Shown here: piece after piece, positions 39,301 to 50,326 of the stretch
Layout: every line of letters starts with the position of its first letter
How positions within the stretch are numbered: the stretch's first letter is position 1
Source of the DNA: [Borrelia] turdi
Lineage (GTDB): Bacteria > Spirochaetota > Spirochaetia > Borreliales > Borreliaceae
Reading direction: 5' to 3'
NCBI RefSeq assembly: GCF_008828755.2
Contig: NZ_QBLM01000001.1
Span: forward strand, 248,001 to 312,000
DNA: 64,000 bases
Program-made: the position numbers and the translations under genes
Notes under the pieces: model-generated
The model's database searches: none
What the model saw: only the letters and a program-made list of their open reading frames with translations
What the model was told of the DNA's origin: nothing

Positions 39301-39754
39301 AGAAGAAGAAGTTGATATTGAAATTAACCATAGTGGCTTTATTCCTGACAATTATGTAAAAAATGAACAAGATAAAATACTAATCTACAAAAAAATTTTT
39401 GCAATTCAAACTGAAGAAGAAAGTGAAAAGATAAGATCGGAAATCCACGACAACTTTGGTCCAATCCCTAAAGAAATAAACAGTCTATTAATGTTAGCTG
39501 AACTTAAAATTTTAGCAAAAAAATTCAATATATCAAAACTAAAAGAAACAAACAGAACTTTGGAAATAGAATATAAAAATGCAAAAAGCATTCCTATGGA
39601 AAAAATAATAGAAATACTTAAAAAGTATCCTAATCTATTAATATTAAATCCATCGTATCAAAAATCAATATTTTTAAGCTTTAAAAATATTGAAAAATCT
39701 GACAAAATGAATTACATATATAATAATATTAACTTACTAAATACAAACACATAA
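36377..39754 (+). CDS. mfd: Transcription-repair coupling factor Mfd
   Basis: DNA translocase that removes RNA polymerase stalled at lesions and recruits UvrA. The 1125 residues have a UvrB-homology N-terminal region (about 1-300), a CarD-like RNA-polymerase-interacting domain near 455-530 (VVHINHGIGIF, DYIEIEYAEGEKLFIPIEQ), the RecG-like helicase core with Walker A LCGDVGFGKTEVAM near 607, DEEQRFG near 711, SATPIPRSLHMSL near 738, and the TRG motif region LLGREQHGEIESIG near 950. The length is typical. The start ATG follows AAAAAGG. ackA begins 24 bases downstream and probably shares the transcript. Confidence 0.96.
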   Translation: MNIYEELTTILKNNSNLKKIKEFLEQNTSFSLTGYEGFFKAFLIKKIQEYSKTGKIILIIKDEHTLDQIKNDLKVITNQIFELNYFSPLIYKDIGSKNTIFNERTKFLINFYKKNPGIYITVLKSLLSKIPDKNTILKNICKIQKNTKINTTDIEKTLITLGYEKTALRVTIPGEFTIKGEIIDLYPFGEESPIKIGLNFDKIEEIRKFDPLTQLKQDNEILEFQIVPKKEIIWNNEVINNLKTKIKSVEYKKILEELNFKKEAKTEEMFYPLVANTYLIDEIENNTPIINLEINNFEKEIEKIHQEYEKLYKEAKEAGKNTIDPKRILLNSKTFTLKSDVLFSKIKSSKFKEVIEFKIESERSFFSNIMLTKEEFKNWLNNGFKIIIAAESESQKEKLKYIFKEFPKISIEVLKISSSLIIEKEKIAIILESNIFNTGQKINRAFESSKTKAIDSFIEIEKNSHVVHINHGIGIFRQIKRIKTSSLEKDYIEIEYAEGEKLFIPIEQTNLIQKYIGSDPKNIKLDKISSKTWIKNKANAKKRIDEIADKLIELYSKRESIKGIKYPKDNELQLLFESEFPYDETPDQITAIKEIKEDMMSFKVMDRLLCGDVGFGKTEVAMRAAFKAVMGNKQVIVLSPTTILAEQHFNTFKKRFKNYPIKIEALSRFVNNSSEKRILKELKSGEIDIIIGTHKIFSKKFTCKNLGLIIIDEEQRFGVKEKEKLKEIKISVDCLTLSATPIPRSLHMSLIKLRDISVLKIPPKNRVKIEAYLESFSELLIKHAIESELSRDGQVFLVNHNIEELYYLKTLIEKLTPYARIAIIHGKLTGDEIENIMHNFIKKAYQILLATTIIENGIDIPNANTIIINNANKFGLAQLYQLKGRVGRGSKKAYAYFLYQDSEKLNERSIERLKAITEFSDLGSGFKIAMKDMEIRGVGNLLGREQHGEIESIGLDCYLTMLNKAIEKKMGKTPSEEEVDIEINHSGFIPDNYVKNEQDKILIYKKIFAIQTEEESEKIRSEIHDNFGPIPKEINSLLMLAELKILAKKFNISKLKETNRTLEIEYKNAKSIPMEKIIEILKKYPNLLILNPSYQKSIFLSFKNIEKSDKMNYIYNNINLLNTNT

Positions 39755-39778
39755 CTTGTCAAGCATAAAAGGAAAAAA

Positions 39779-40996
39779 ATGAAAATATTAATCATAAACA
39801 CAGGGAGTTCTTCATTAAAATTTACTATTTATCAATATGAAAATTCAAAAAAATTAATATCTGGAATTGTTGAAAAAATAAAATCACAAAAATCAATCGT
39901 AAAAATTATAAATACTGACGGATCAATAACAGAAAAATTTGAGAAAGGAATTGAAAATCACCAAAAAGCAATAGAAAAAATGTTTCAAATATTGCTAAAT
40001 AGCAATTCAAAAATCCTTAAAACTATCAGTGAGATTAAAATAATAGGTCATCGAGTTGTACATGGGGGATCAAACTTTAAAAATTCAGTAATTCTTAAAA
40101 AGAGTATTTTAGATAAATTAAAAAAAATTTCTGAACTTGCTCCGCTTCACAACCCAAGCGCAATCACCACAATAGAAACAGTGCTTAAAATTTTACCAAA
40201 TACAAAACAAGTTTTATGCTTCGATACCTCATGGCATCAAACTATAAAAGAACATGCTTTTCTTTACGCAACTCCATATTCTTGGTATAAAAAACACAAT
40301 ATTAGAAAATATGGCTTTCATGGCCTTTCTTATTCGTATATAACAAAAAGATCCTCTGAAATTTTAAATAAAAAAATAGATAATCTAAATTTAATAATAT
40401 TACATCTTGGAAATGGAGCAAGCATTAATGCTGTTAAAGATGGAAAATCATACGACACAAGCATGGGAATTACTCCACTTGAAGGCCTTGTAATGGGGAC
40501 AAGAAGTGGTGATATAGACCCATCAATTATTAATTTAATGAGCACCATATTAAATAAAACCACTAAACAAATTGAAGAAATATTAAATAAAGAAAGCGGT
40601 ATACTAGGAATTTCTGAAAAATCAAATGACATGAGAGATATTTGGAACAAAATTGAAAAAGGAGAATATCAATCAAAACTTGCAGTAAATATAATGACAT
40701 ATAGAATAAAAAAATATATTGGATCTTACATTGCCATTCTTGATTTTAATGTTGATGCAATAATTTTTACGGGCGGAATTGGTGTTGTTGATTATGAAAT
40801 AAGGAATCTTTCACTAAAAGGGTTTGAAAAAATTGGAATAGAGATGGACCTTGAAAAAAATAAAATGGCTCAAAACAAAAATTTAGAATCCGAAATATCA
40901 ACCATTAAGAGCAAAGTAAAAATACTAGTAATACCGGCAAACGAAGAATCAACTATCCTTGAAGAAATTTATAATTTAATTCCAAAAAATTTATAA
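39779..40996 (+). CDS. ackA: Acetate kinase
   Basis: Interconverts acetate plus ATP with acetyl-phosphate plus ADP; in Borrelia it works with phosphotransacetylase, and acetyl-phosphate has been discussed as a phosphodonor for Rrp2 and as a route toward acetyl-CoA. The 405 residues open with the signature [17 protein letters not shown], then [10 protein letters not shown] near 90, [14 protein letters not shown] near 120, CFDTSWHQT near 147, [12 protein letters not shown] near 178, and [13 protein letters not shown] near 207, all conserved substrate and ATP sites. The start ATG follows AAAGGA. It is 24 bases after mfd and converges on the DJ-1-like gene with no strong hairpin between. Confidence 0.96.
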   Translation: MKILIINTGSSSLKFTIYQYENSKKLISGIVEKIKSQKSIVKIINTDGSITEKFEKGIENHQKAIEKMFQILLNSNSKILKTISEIKIIGHRVVHGGSNFKNSVILKKSILDKLKKISELAPLHNPSAITTIETVLKILPNTKQVLCFDTSWHQTIKEHAFLYATPYSWYKKHNIRKYGFHGLSYSYITKRSSEILNKKIDNLNLIILHLGNGASINAVKDGKSYDTSMGITPLEGLVMGTRSGDIDPSIINLMSTILNKTTKQIEEILNKESGILGISEKSNDMRDIWNKIEKGEYQSKLAVNIMTYRIKKYIGSYIAILDFNVDAIIFTGGIGVVDYEIRNLSLKGFEKIGIEMDLEKNKMAQNKNLESEISTIKSKVKILVIPANEESTILEEIYNLIPKNL

Positions 40997-41057
40997 TTTT
41001 CAATTTTAAAATCTAAATTTGATTTATTTATTACAACCATTTTAAATAGTTTTATAA

Positions 41058-41612
41058 CTAAATCTCACAAAGTAAAGTTGCTTTTTTAACATTTTCCATT
41101 ACTTGCCTTCCCTTTACAATTTCAAGAATAGTAAAAGCAAATTCAAAGGAAGTTCCAACTCCTTTAGAAGTAATAAAATTATTACTTCTAACAACATTTT
41201 TATTTACAAATTCACCATCAATCACATTTTTTTCTAAACCCGGATAACATGTAAACTTATTAAATCCTAAAAGACCTTTAGCAGCAAGTACTACCACTGG
41301 GGAAGCACAAATAGCTGCAATAAATTTACCTTTAACATTCATATCTTTTAAAATCAAATCCAATTCTTTTGAATTAAAAAGATTAGTAGCTCCAGGCATG
41401 CCTCCCGGGAGAATTATTAAATCAAAACAACTTTCCTTACAGTTTGATATTATATCGTCTGTTAAAAAAGAAACGCCTTTTGAACTTGTTACAACATTGT
41501 TATCATTTACACTGATAACTTTAAGATTAACATTGCCCCGTCTTAAAATATCAATCGGGATTATAGCCTCAATATCTTCAAAGCCATTTGCAAGAATAAT
41601 TCCTACTACCAT
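41058..41612 (-). CDS. DJ-1/PfpI (ThiJ) family protein
   Basis: A 184-residue protein of the DJ-1/ThiJ superfamily, formerly labelled as a thiazole-biosynthesis enzyme; relatives include glyoxalase-like and deglycase-like or redox-sensing proteins. It shows ILANGFEDIEAIIPIDIL near 5-22 with the conserved Glu, PGGMPGATNL near 66, and the nucleophile elbow AAICASPVVVLA near 98-109 with the reactive cysteine. The open frame extends upstream into the tRNA, but ATG 41612 has GAGG six bases upstream and matches the family N-terminus. The tRNA ends only 12 bases before the start codon, so the gene is probably read through from the tRNA promoter. Confidence 0.88.
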   Translation of the reverse strand: MVVGIILANGFEDIEAIIPIDILRRGNVNLKVISVNDNNVVTSSKGVSFLTDDIISNCKESCFDLIILPGGMPGATNLFNSKELDLILKDMNVKGKFIAAICASPVVVLAAKGLLGFNKFTCYPGLEKNVIDGEFVNKNVVRSNNFITSKGVGTSFEFAFTILEIVKGRQVMENVKKATLLCEI

Positions 41613-41624
41613 TACAACCTCTAA

Positions 41625-41698
41625 TGCTGATGGAGGGACTTGAACCCACGACAACTCGGATATGAGCCGAGTGCTCTAACCAGCTGAGCTACATCAGC
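41625..41698 (-). tRNA. tRNA with CAT anticodon (elongator Met, or Ile2 if lysidine-modified)
   Basis: 74-base cloverleaf on the minus strand: acceptor GCTGATG pairs with CATCAGC, discriminator A, D-arm GCTCAGCTGGTTAGAGC, anticodon arm CTCGG-CTCATAT-CCGAG, and T-loop GGTTCAAGTCC. A fully paired first base pair excludes the initiator. Met and Ile2 cannot be told apart by anticodon alone. Confidence 0.95.
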
Positions 41699-41712
41699 TT
41701 AAACTTTTATTA

Positions 41713-41741
41713 AGTGTATAAATTCAATAATGCTTTGTCAA
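41713..41741 (-). promoter_or_regulatory. Promoter for the CAT tRNA and the DJ-1-like gene
   Basis: On the minus strand TTGACA (41741-41736), a 17-base spacer and TACACT (41718-41713); an alternative TATACA would give a 15-base spacer. The start would fall about 8 bases before the tRNA. The -35 lies beside an AATAATGCTTT inverted repeat (41726-41736 and 41754-41764). Confidence 0.8.
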
Positions 41742-41837
41742 TGTTATTATTCAAAAGCATTATTATAAAGTATAATACAAAATGATTTGCTAATAAACAT
41801 CAATACTAATATTAGCATTTATTATTTGTATGGTTAA

Positions 41838-44487
<2,650 letters not shown>

Positions 44488-44560
44488 TTATATTGACTAT
44501 ATTACAATATTTCAATAAAATAAACCACAAGGGTTAATAAAATAAAAAGGCGGGGACATT

Positions 44561-45019
44561 GTGAAAAAACCGAATCAAGAAGATATCGATAAAGCATTTT
44601 GTCTAGCAGAAAAAGCAAGAAACAATTCATATTCCCCATATTCAAAATTCAAAGTAGGTGCCTGCATTAAAACTAAAACAAACGATTTTTTTATTGGAAC
44701 AAATGTAGAAAATGCAAGCTTTGGAGCAACTTATTGTGCAGAAAGAAACGCTATTTCAAGTATGATTGCAAAAATTGGTGTACAAAGAATAGATTTTTTA
44801 TTGCTTAATACAAGCCCTGAGGCTATTCCATGTGCTATGTGCCTACAAGTAATGGCAGAATTTTTTGATCAAGATACAAAAATAATAATAACAGAATCTA
44901 ACTCATTTAATAAAAATAAAACGCTAATAAAAATTTATACATTAAAAGATTTACTTAAAGCTCCTTTTAATAGAAAAGAGCTAAAAAGAGTAACACAATC
45001 TCAACTTACAAAAAATTAA
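44561..45019 (+). CDS. cdd: Cytidine deaminase
   Basis: Converts cytidine or deoxycytidine to uridine forms in pyrimidine salvage. The 152 residues match the small homotetrameric class: YSPYSKFKVGA near 25, the catalytic zinc motif TYCAERNAISSM near 55 (Cys-Ala-Glu) and the second zinc pair PCAMCLQVM near 89, giving three cysteine ligands. The start is GTG at 44561; upstream AAGG and GGGG are loosely placed, but no ATG fits the conserved N-terminus. The C-terminus extends about 20 residues beyond typical 130-residue enzymes with a basic tail. It converges on a hypothetical gene one base away, with no obvious terminator. Confidence 0.94.
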   Translation: MKKPNQEDIDKAFCLAEKARNNSYSPYSKFKVGACIKTKTNDFFIGTNVENASFGATYCAERNAISSMIAKIGVQRIDFLLLNTSPEAIPCAMCLQVMAEFFDQDTKIIITESNSFNKNKTLIKIYTLKDLLKAPFNRKELKRVTQSQLTKN

Positions 45020-45020
45020 A

Positions 45021-45389
45021 TCAATCTAATACCTTTAGAGAAACTAAAGCGCTCCCAAGCCTGTTTAATTTATCACTTTCAAGAGTATTAGAGGATAAAT
45101 CAAAAACATTTAAAATAAGTTTTTTCTCATCAGAATTAAAATTATATTCCAAATTTTCAAATAATAAAAAATTAATAATTGGAATAAATTTTTCCACAAA
45201 GCTGTATAAACTACTATTACGATCATAAGCTTCAAAATAATAATTAAATATATCCTCTAATGACTTTCTGTCAAACTCTTTTAAAACATCACAAAAAATA
45301 TTTTTAATATTTTCATTTAAACTATGCAAATCATTATTATTTAAAATAATTTTTTTACATTTTTTCACAAAAAAATTCACTTGCCGCAT
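45021..45389 (-). CDS. Hypothetical protein, 122 residues
   Basis: A small, probably cytoplasmic all-helical protein with no recognised domain; it has no signal peptide and no strong membrane segment, though FIPIINFLLFENLEY near 66-80 is hydrophobic. The coding case rests on a full-length frame with GAGG (45398-45401) eight bases before an ATG, correct codon use for this genome, and a position that fills the gap between cdd and the transporter. It is divergent from the transporter gene across 120 bases. Confidence 0.75.
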   Translation of the reverse strand: MRQVNFFVKKCKKIILNNNDLHSLNENIKNIFCDVLKEFDRKSLEDIFNYYFEAYDRNSSLYSFVEKFIPIINFLLFENLEYNFNSDEKKLILNVFDLSSNTLESDKLNRLGSALVSLKVLD

Positions 45390-45509
45390 AAAATATTCCT
45401 CACTTTTGTCTTAATAAGCCAAGATTGAGCTTGAATTTAATAAATGATAAAATGTAGCATTAACGCTATATTAATAAAATTATGCAACAACTAGGAGAAT
45501 GTTACAATT

Positions 45510-46871
45510 ATGATCAAGGTAATAAACTTAAAAAACATTCATAAATTTGCGTATTTAAAACTAGATCCTTTAAAAAAAGAAGATATACACATCGTTTATA
45601 TTGAAAAAAATTCAAAATTAATTGCAAATCTTAAAGCAAAAGCTAAAGATAACCAAATTGAAATAATTCATTTTTATATTGATGATGATTTTAAATCGGA
45701 AGGTATAGAAAGAATAATGATTAGCAATTTAATTTACTACGGCAAAAAAAATAAATTTAAAGCAATTTCATGTAAAATTACTGAAATACAAGAAGAGCTT
45801 TTAAGCTTGGGATTTGAAAATATAAATTTTCAATATAAAAAAGAATTAATATCTGAAATAGAAGAAGATAAACTTGTAATGGGAATAGGAATAATCTCTA
45901 TATTTACCGAAGTGGCATCAATATCTTCCAAACTTACTATTGGAATACTGTTTAACTCATTTGCACTTATTGCTGATGCTTTTCATGTCATGGCCGACTT
46001 TGTTTTATCTACAATAACTTACTTTAGTTTAAAAATTACAAGCAAACCTGAAACTATACATTATCCTCATGGGCACAAGCTAATGGAAAGCTTAATAGCT
46101 TTTATCATGGGAATAATCATACTTATGGCAGGATTTACACTATTTTTGAATACAACCGGATTAAATAAATTTATTACTCTTGGAGGAGAGTATGGATTTA
46201 ATTTGCACATACACCAAAACAAAAATAAAAATGATAATATATATGAACATGACCACAGTCATCCACACGACCACGACCACGACCACGACCATGACCACAA
46301 TCACAGCGAAGAAGACAAAAAAAATATACTAGAAATATTTTCAAATAAATCTCTTAAAAAAAGCTTATGGATCCCAATAACTCCCTTCATTTTTTTTATA
46401 GTGAAAATAATAGAATATTTAACAAAATTTCAAATAGGAAAAAGATACAATAACCAACTTCTCTTAGCATTAGCATCAGCTGATAAAAACTGTATATTCT
46501 CACATGGTGGGATTACACTAAGTTTGCTACTTGCAACTTATATGTGGAGCGGTTTTGACAAAATTATGTCTATATTAATTGGCTTTATCATAATAAAAGA
46601 GGGGCTTAATGTAATAATAAATAACGCAAACAATTTGCTCTCAAAGCAAAATATAGACCTTAAAAGAAGTGTAAAAGATATATTAAAAAACTCACATATA
46701 AACTTTAAAACACTTGATTTTCATAATCAAGGCAAAAAACTTCTGCTTTATATCAAAATAAATTTGAATTCAGAAAATGATTTTCAAAGTTTTACAAATA
46801 AAACAAACAATATAAGAAAAATCATAAAACAAGAATATAAGGAAATAGATGATATATATTTCTTAGTCTAA
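45510..46871 (+). CDS. Cation-efflux (CDF) family protein with an N-terminal GNAT-like extension
   Basis: A 453-residue membrane protein. Residues about 130-215 hold membrane helices including LIADAFHVMADF with the metal-site HxxxD of CDF transporters. A histidine-aspartate-rich cytoplasmic loop at about 246-268 would bind zinc or similar metals, and further helices follow near 290-370 with SHGGITLSLLL; a CDF-like C-terminal domain with LDFHNQGKKLLLYIKI ends the protein. The first 115 residues are unusual: they contain GIERIMISNLIYYGKKNKFKA and LLSLGFEN, which resemble the acetyl-CoA-binding and LGF segments of GNAT acetyltransferases, though I see no clear catalytic site. Substrate metal is unknown. 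The ATG follows AGGAG by 12 bases, a long spacing. Confidence 0.85.
   Translation: MIKVINLKNIHKFAYLKLDPLKKEDIHIVYIEKNSKLIANLKAKAKDNQIEIIHFYIDDDFKSEGIERIMISNLIYYGKKNKFKAISCKITEIQEELLSLGFENINFQYKKELISEIEEDKLVMGIGIISIFTEVASISSKLTIGILFNSFALIADAFHVMADFVLSTITYFSLKITSKPETIHYPHGHKLMESLIAFIMGIIILMAGFTLFLNTTGLNKFITLGGEYGFNLHIHQNKNKNDNIYEHDHSHPHDHDHDHDHDHNHSEEDKKNILEIFSNKSLKKSLWIPITPFIFFIVKIIEYLTKFQIGKRYNNQLLLALASADKNCIFSHGGITLSLLLATYMWSGFDKIMSILIGFIIIKEGLNVIINNANNLLSKQNIDLKRSVKDILKNSHINFKTLDFHNQGKKLLLYIKINLNSENDFQSFTNKTNNIRKIIKQEYKEIDDIYFLV
46266..46289 (+). repeat. Hexanucleotide tandem repeat encoding His-Asp in the CDF loop
   Basis: Four exact copies of CACGAC, then a variant CATGAC and CACAAT, encode the (His-Asp)n metal-binding loop. 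The copy number is a candidate for strain variation in multiples of two residues without frameshift. Confidence 0.9.
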
Positions 46872-46894
46872 TTAAATTAATAATAAGCAAATAA

Positions 46895-46924
46895 TTGACA
46901 CTTATAATAAAGTTGTGCTAACAT
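46895..46924 (+). promoter_or_regulatory. Promoter of initiator tRNA (and perhaps rpsD)
   Basis: TTGACA at 46895-46900, 18-base spacer, TAACAT at 46919-46924 (four of six). The start would lie about eight bases before the tRNA. A TATAAT at 46903-46908 is too close to this -35 to pair with it. Confidence 0.7.
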
Positions 46925-46938
46925 TTTAAACTGTAAGA

Positions 46939-47011
<73 letters not shown>

Positions 47012-47039
47012 TACTTTATTTTTAGTATGTGAGGAATTG

Positions 47040-47666
47040 ATGAATAGAAAAAAAATAGCTAAAGGTAAGCTGGTAAGGAGATTTGGTATTAACATTTTTG
47101 AACAGCCAAAATATGACAAAATCCTTAAAAAAAAGCCACACCCTCCCGGAATGCATGGAAAATCCAGAAAAGCTAAAATCACAGAATATGGGAAACAATT
47201 AATAGAAAAGCAAAAAATAAAATTTACTTATGGTGTAAGCGAAAGACAGTTAACTAATACTTTTAAAGAAGCAAAAAAACATCACGGTGTTACTGGGGAT
47301 AACTTGCTCTCAATACTTGAGAGAAGAATTGACAATATTGTATATAGAGCTGGATTTGCCATTTCAAGAGCACACGCAAGACAAATAGTTTCTCACGGTA
47401 TTATTATATTAAATGGAAGAAGAGTTACAATCCCTTCAATAATACTAAGAGCAAATGATCAAATTCGAATAAAAGAAAAAGACAGTCTAAAAAAATTGAT
47501 AAGATCAAATATAGAAAAAACTTCGACTCTTAGAAATTTACCAACTTGGATAGAAGTAAACGCTGATGATTTAAACATAAAAGTAAAGCATGCTCCATCA
47601 AGAGACGAGATACCTACACTTGCTAACGAGCAAATGGTTGTAGAATATTATTCTAAGAGAGCATAA
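47040..47666 (+). CDS. rpsD: 30S ribosomal protein S4
   Basis: 16S rRNA-binding protein that starts 30S assembly. The 208 residues include the conserved HPPGMHGKSRKAKITEYGKQL near 36-56, the tyrosine and arginine rich FTYGVSERQLTNTF, and the S4 RNA-binding fold LSILERRIDNIVYRAGFAISRAHARQIVSHGII near 95-127, ending VEYYSKRA as in S4. The start ATG at 47040 is preferred over an in-frame TTG three bases earlier because GAGGA (47031-47035) has more natural spacing to it. It stands alone, away from the main ribosomal operons, 28 bases after the initiator tRNA whose promoter may drive it. A terminator follows. Confidence 0.97.
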   Translation: MNRKKIAKGKLVRRFGINIFEQPKYDKILKKKPHPPGMHGKSRKAKITEYGKQLIEKQKIKFTYGVSERQLTNTFKEAKKHHGVTGDNLLSILERRIDNIVYRAGFAISRAHARQIVSHGIIILNGRRVTIPSIILRANDQIRIKEKDSLKKLIRSNIEKTSTLRNLPTWIEVNADDLNIKVKHAPSRDEIPTLANEQMVVEYYSKRA

Positions 47667-47695
47667 CATATCTTTTATTTTGTATTATTAAAATA

Positions 47696-47724
47696 AAAAA
47701 GTGGCCAATTAAAAGCCGCTTTTT
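47696..47724 (+). terminator. rho-independent terminator of rpsD
   Basis: Stem AAAAAGTGGC (47696-47705) with GCCGCTTTTT (47715-47724), one G-T pair, nine-base loop, and a T-run of nine. The right arm and T-run touch the stop codon of the small minus-strand gene that ends at 47726. Confidence 0.85.
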
Positions 47725-47725
47725 T

Positions 47726-47878
47726 TTATTTACCCTTTTTTTTACCCTTTAAAAAATTTTTTCCCAAATTATTTTTAGCAAAACAAGAAAAGCCATTATT
47801 CTTTTTTAAACTTTTAGAATAAGGCTGAGCACTAAAAGATGCCCTGCTACCTGAAGGCTTTCTAACTCCATCTTTCAT
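47726..47878 (-). CDS. Small, highly basic 50-residue protein
   Basis: Too short for many gene finders. The minus-strand frame starts MKDGVRKPSGSRASFS and ends KNFLKGKKKGK, with about one third lysine or arginine, one cysteine, and no membrane segment. The case for a real gene is a strong AGGAG (47886-47890) seven bases before ATG 47878 and an uninterrupted frame in an otherwise gene-dense spot between rpsD and lon. The basic, Ser/Gly-rich sequence suggests RNA or DNA binding, perhaps ribosome-associated given rpsD next door, but this is inference. I recall a small hypothetical (BB0614) at this position in B31. Confidence 0.72.
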   Translation of the reverse strand: MKDGVRKPSGSRASFSAQPYSKSLKKNNGFSCFAKNNLGKNFLKGKKKGK

Positions 47879-47917
47879 AGATCTACTCCTAAAGTATAAA
47901 TTTAAATATGTAAATTT

Positions 47918-50326
47918 TTAAATAATATTCAAATAATCAAAAACTTCTTCCAAGCTAGAAACAAACTTAACATCTATATTATCCTTGACTTCTTCTGGAA
48001 GCTTAAAATAATCTTTTTTATTGTCTTTAGGTAAAATAACTTTATTTATACCGTTTCTATAGGCTGCTAAAACTTTTTCTTTAATACCTCCCACAGGAAG
48101 AACAAAGCCTTTTAAAGTCACCTCGCCAGTCATTGCGAGATCCAAAGGAACTTTCTTATTAGACAGTATTGAAGCAATTGCTGTTGCAATGGTAATACCC
48201 GCAGAAGGTCCGTCTTTTGGAGTTGCTCCTTCTGGAAAATGTAAATGAATTTCAGGACTTTCTTTTACGTCAAAGTTAAGCTTAGAAGAATAGGTCTTAA
48301 CTATAGAATATGCAAGCTGTGCGCTCTCTTTCATAATAGCCCCAAGACTACCTGTTAGAATAATATCTCCTTTTTTTTCAAACTTAGTCGCCTCAACAGG
48401 AAGAACTGTACCACCATAATTTGTCCAAGCAAGTCCATAAACAAATCCAGAAGAGTCAATTTTAATCAAATCCAAATTATACTCAGTATCAACATAATTA
48501 TAATAATTATTAATATTGATTATTTTATAAATACCTGGAATATCAGGATCATGGGTAAAAAGCGAATTATTTCCATGTATCAAAGAACTTGGTGAATAAA
48601 AATTACCTTTAATGATTTGATCTTTAGAATACTCATAAAGTAACTCCCTTACAAGCTTCCTAATCAAATTAGTTAAAACCCTCTTTAGCCCCCTTACTCC
48701 AGATTCCATAGTATAGTTTCTAATTAAATTCAAAATAACATCATCTTCTATTCTTATATAAACTTTGTCTAAAAAACTCTCTTTAATTATGCTTGGAATC
48801 AAAAAAATCTTAGCAATCTCTAACTTTTCAATATAAGAATAACCTTCAACCTTAATTATCTCCATCCTATCAAGAAGTGGCTTTGACATGCCATTAAGAG
48901 AATTGGCTGTTGTAATAAATAAAACATTAGAAAGATCATAAGGGATTTCTAAATAATGATCTATAAATTTATAATTTTGCTCAGGGTCTAAAACTTCTAA
49001 AAGGGCAGATTCGGGATTTCCTTTATAACTATTATTAATTTTATCTATTTCGTCAAGAAGAATAACAGGATTAGATTTGCCTGATCTTTTCATTGCGCTA
49101 ATAAAAACACCTGGCAGAGAGCCAACATAAGTTCTCCTATGCCCCCTAATTTCTGCCTCATCTCTTAAACCACCAAGAGATATTTTAACAAATTCTCTAG
49201 ACAACGATCTTGCAATAGATTCTACAAGAGACGTTTTACCAATACCAGGAGGCCCTACAAGGCATAAAATGGGAGCTTTAACCTTAGAATTAATTTGATA
49301 AACAGCTAAAAAATTTATTATCTTTTCTTTTGCTTCATCCATACCATAATGAGAATTTCTCAAAATAAACTCAATTTCGCTTAAATGATTTTTCATAACA
49401 GTATTTTCATTCCATGGAAGATCTAATATTAATTCTATATAACTTCTAATAATATTCGCATCAGGAGAATTCATCTGCATTTTAGATAATCTAGAAATTT
49501 CTTTTTCAATCTTAGATTTAACATCTTCTGGAATATCTTTAGAATTTAATCTGTCAATATAATCATTCTCATCCTTACCTAATCTTTTTTGTATCTCTTT
49601 AACTTGCTCAGAAAGAAAATAATCCCTTTGCCCTTTATCCAACTTGGCCCTAACTTTAGAATTAATATCTTTTTTAAGATCCAAAAGGTCAATTTCAATG
49701 TTTAAATTAACAATTAACTTTTCTATTCTGGTTTTAACATTTAACTCTTGCAAAAGCTCTAATTTTATACTATTTTCTAAGTTTGAATTAGAGGCTATAA
49801 TATCTACAAGCTTGCTTGGATTCTCAAAATAATTAATTGCCTCATTATCACTATCATAAGATTTTAAAGACAAGGAATTTCTATAAACCTCATAAGTTTC
49901 TTTTAAAAATTTAGAGTAAGTAAAAAGCTCTCTGTTTAATCCGCCAGAATCAGACACAAAAGTAACTTTGGCTCTCAAATAATCATTTTTTTTTGAAACA
50001 CTGCCTATAAGAACTCTGCTTTGACACTCAACTAAAACCTTTACTACATCTTTACTAACCTTTATAACCTGGATAAGTTTAGAATAGGTCCCCACAGAAC
50101 ATAGGTTTTTAACCCCTTCTTTACCAGATTCGCCGCAATTAGATTCATTAGGATAAGCAAATAAAATTAATCTTTCCTCTAACATGGATTGGGCTATGGA
50201 ATTAATTACATATTCATTATCAAAGGTTACCCACAATGTTACATTTGGGAAAAGAACATTTTCTTTTAAAATAACAATCGGAAGATCTTCTTTTCTATTT
50301 TTTATCATATTTAAGATTGATTTCAT
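47918..50326 (-). CDS. lon: ATP-dependent protease Lon
   Basis: Cytoplasmic AAA+ serine protease that degrades misfolded and regulatory proteins. The 802 residues contain the Lon N-domain (about 10-200, [20 protein letters not shown]), Walker [14 protein letters not shown] near 358, Walker [10 protein letters not shown] near 426, and the protease domain with [10 protein letters not shown] and the catalytic Ser in [17 protein letters not shown] near 700-710 plus the catalytic Lys in [10 protein letters not shown]. Three in-frame ATGs are possible (50359, 50326, 50308), all overlapping clpX; AAGAG before 50326 makes it the preferred one. It is the last gene of tig-clpP-clpX-lon. Borrelia also has a second Lon elsewhere. 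Confidence 0.93.
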   Translation of the reverse strand: MKSILNMIKNRKEDLPIVILKENVLFPNVTLWVTFDNEYVINSIAQSMLEERLILFAYPNESNCGESGKEGVKNLCSVGTYSKLIQVIKVSKDVVKVLVECQSRVLIGSVSKKNDYLRAKVTFVSDSGGLNRELFTYSKFLKETYEVYRNSLSLKSYDSDNEAINYFENPSKLVDIIASNSNLENSIKLELLQELNVKTRIEKLIVNLNIEIDLLDLKKDINSKVRAKLDKGQRDYFLSEQVKEIQKRLGKDENDYIDRLNSKDIPEDVKSKIEKEISRLSKMQMNSPDANIIRSYIELILDLPWNENTVMKNHLSEIEFILRNSHYGMDEAKEKIINFLAVYQINSKVKAPILCLVGPPGIGKTSLVESIARSLSREFVKISLGGLRDEAEIRGHRRTYVGSLPGVFISAMKRSGKSNPVILLDEIDKINNSYKGNPESALLEVLDPEQNYKFIDHYLEIPYDLSNVLFITTANSLNGMSKPLLDRMEIIKVEGYSYIEKLEIAKIFLIPSIIKESFLDKVYIRIEDDVILNLIRNYTMESGVRGLKRVLTNLIRKLVRELLYEYSKDQIIKGNFYSPSSLIHGNNSLFTHDPDIPGIYKIININNYYNYVDTEYNLDLIKIDSSGFVYGLAWTNYGGTVLPVEATKFEKKGDIILTGSLGAIMKESAQLAYSIVKTYSSKLNFDVKESPEIHLHFPEGATPKDGPSAGITIATAIASILSNKKVPLDLAMTGEVTLKGFVLPVGGIKEKVLAAYRNGINKVILPKDNKKDYFKLPEEVKDNIDVKFVSSLEEVFDYLNII

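Noticed and set aside
41613-41654. N-terminal extension MSWVQVPPSALEV of the DJ-1-like protein
   Set aside because: The extension is encoded by the complement-equivalent of tRNA sequence; the ribosome site and family alignment fit ATG 41612.
41789-41816. GCTAATA/TATTAGC inverted repeat before the nagZ-like gene as a riboswitch or operator
   Set aside because: Seven-base arms with a 14-base loop are common by chance at this A/T content, and no known riboswitch core is present.
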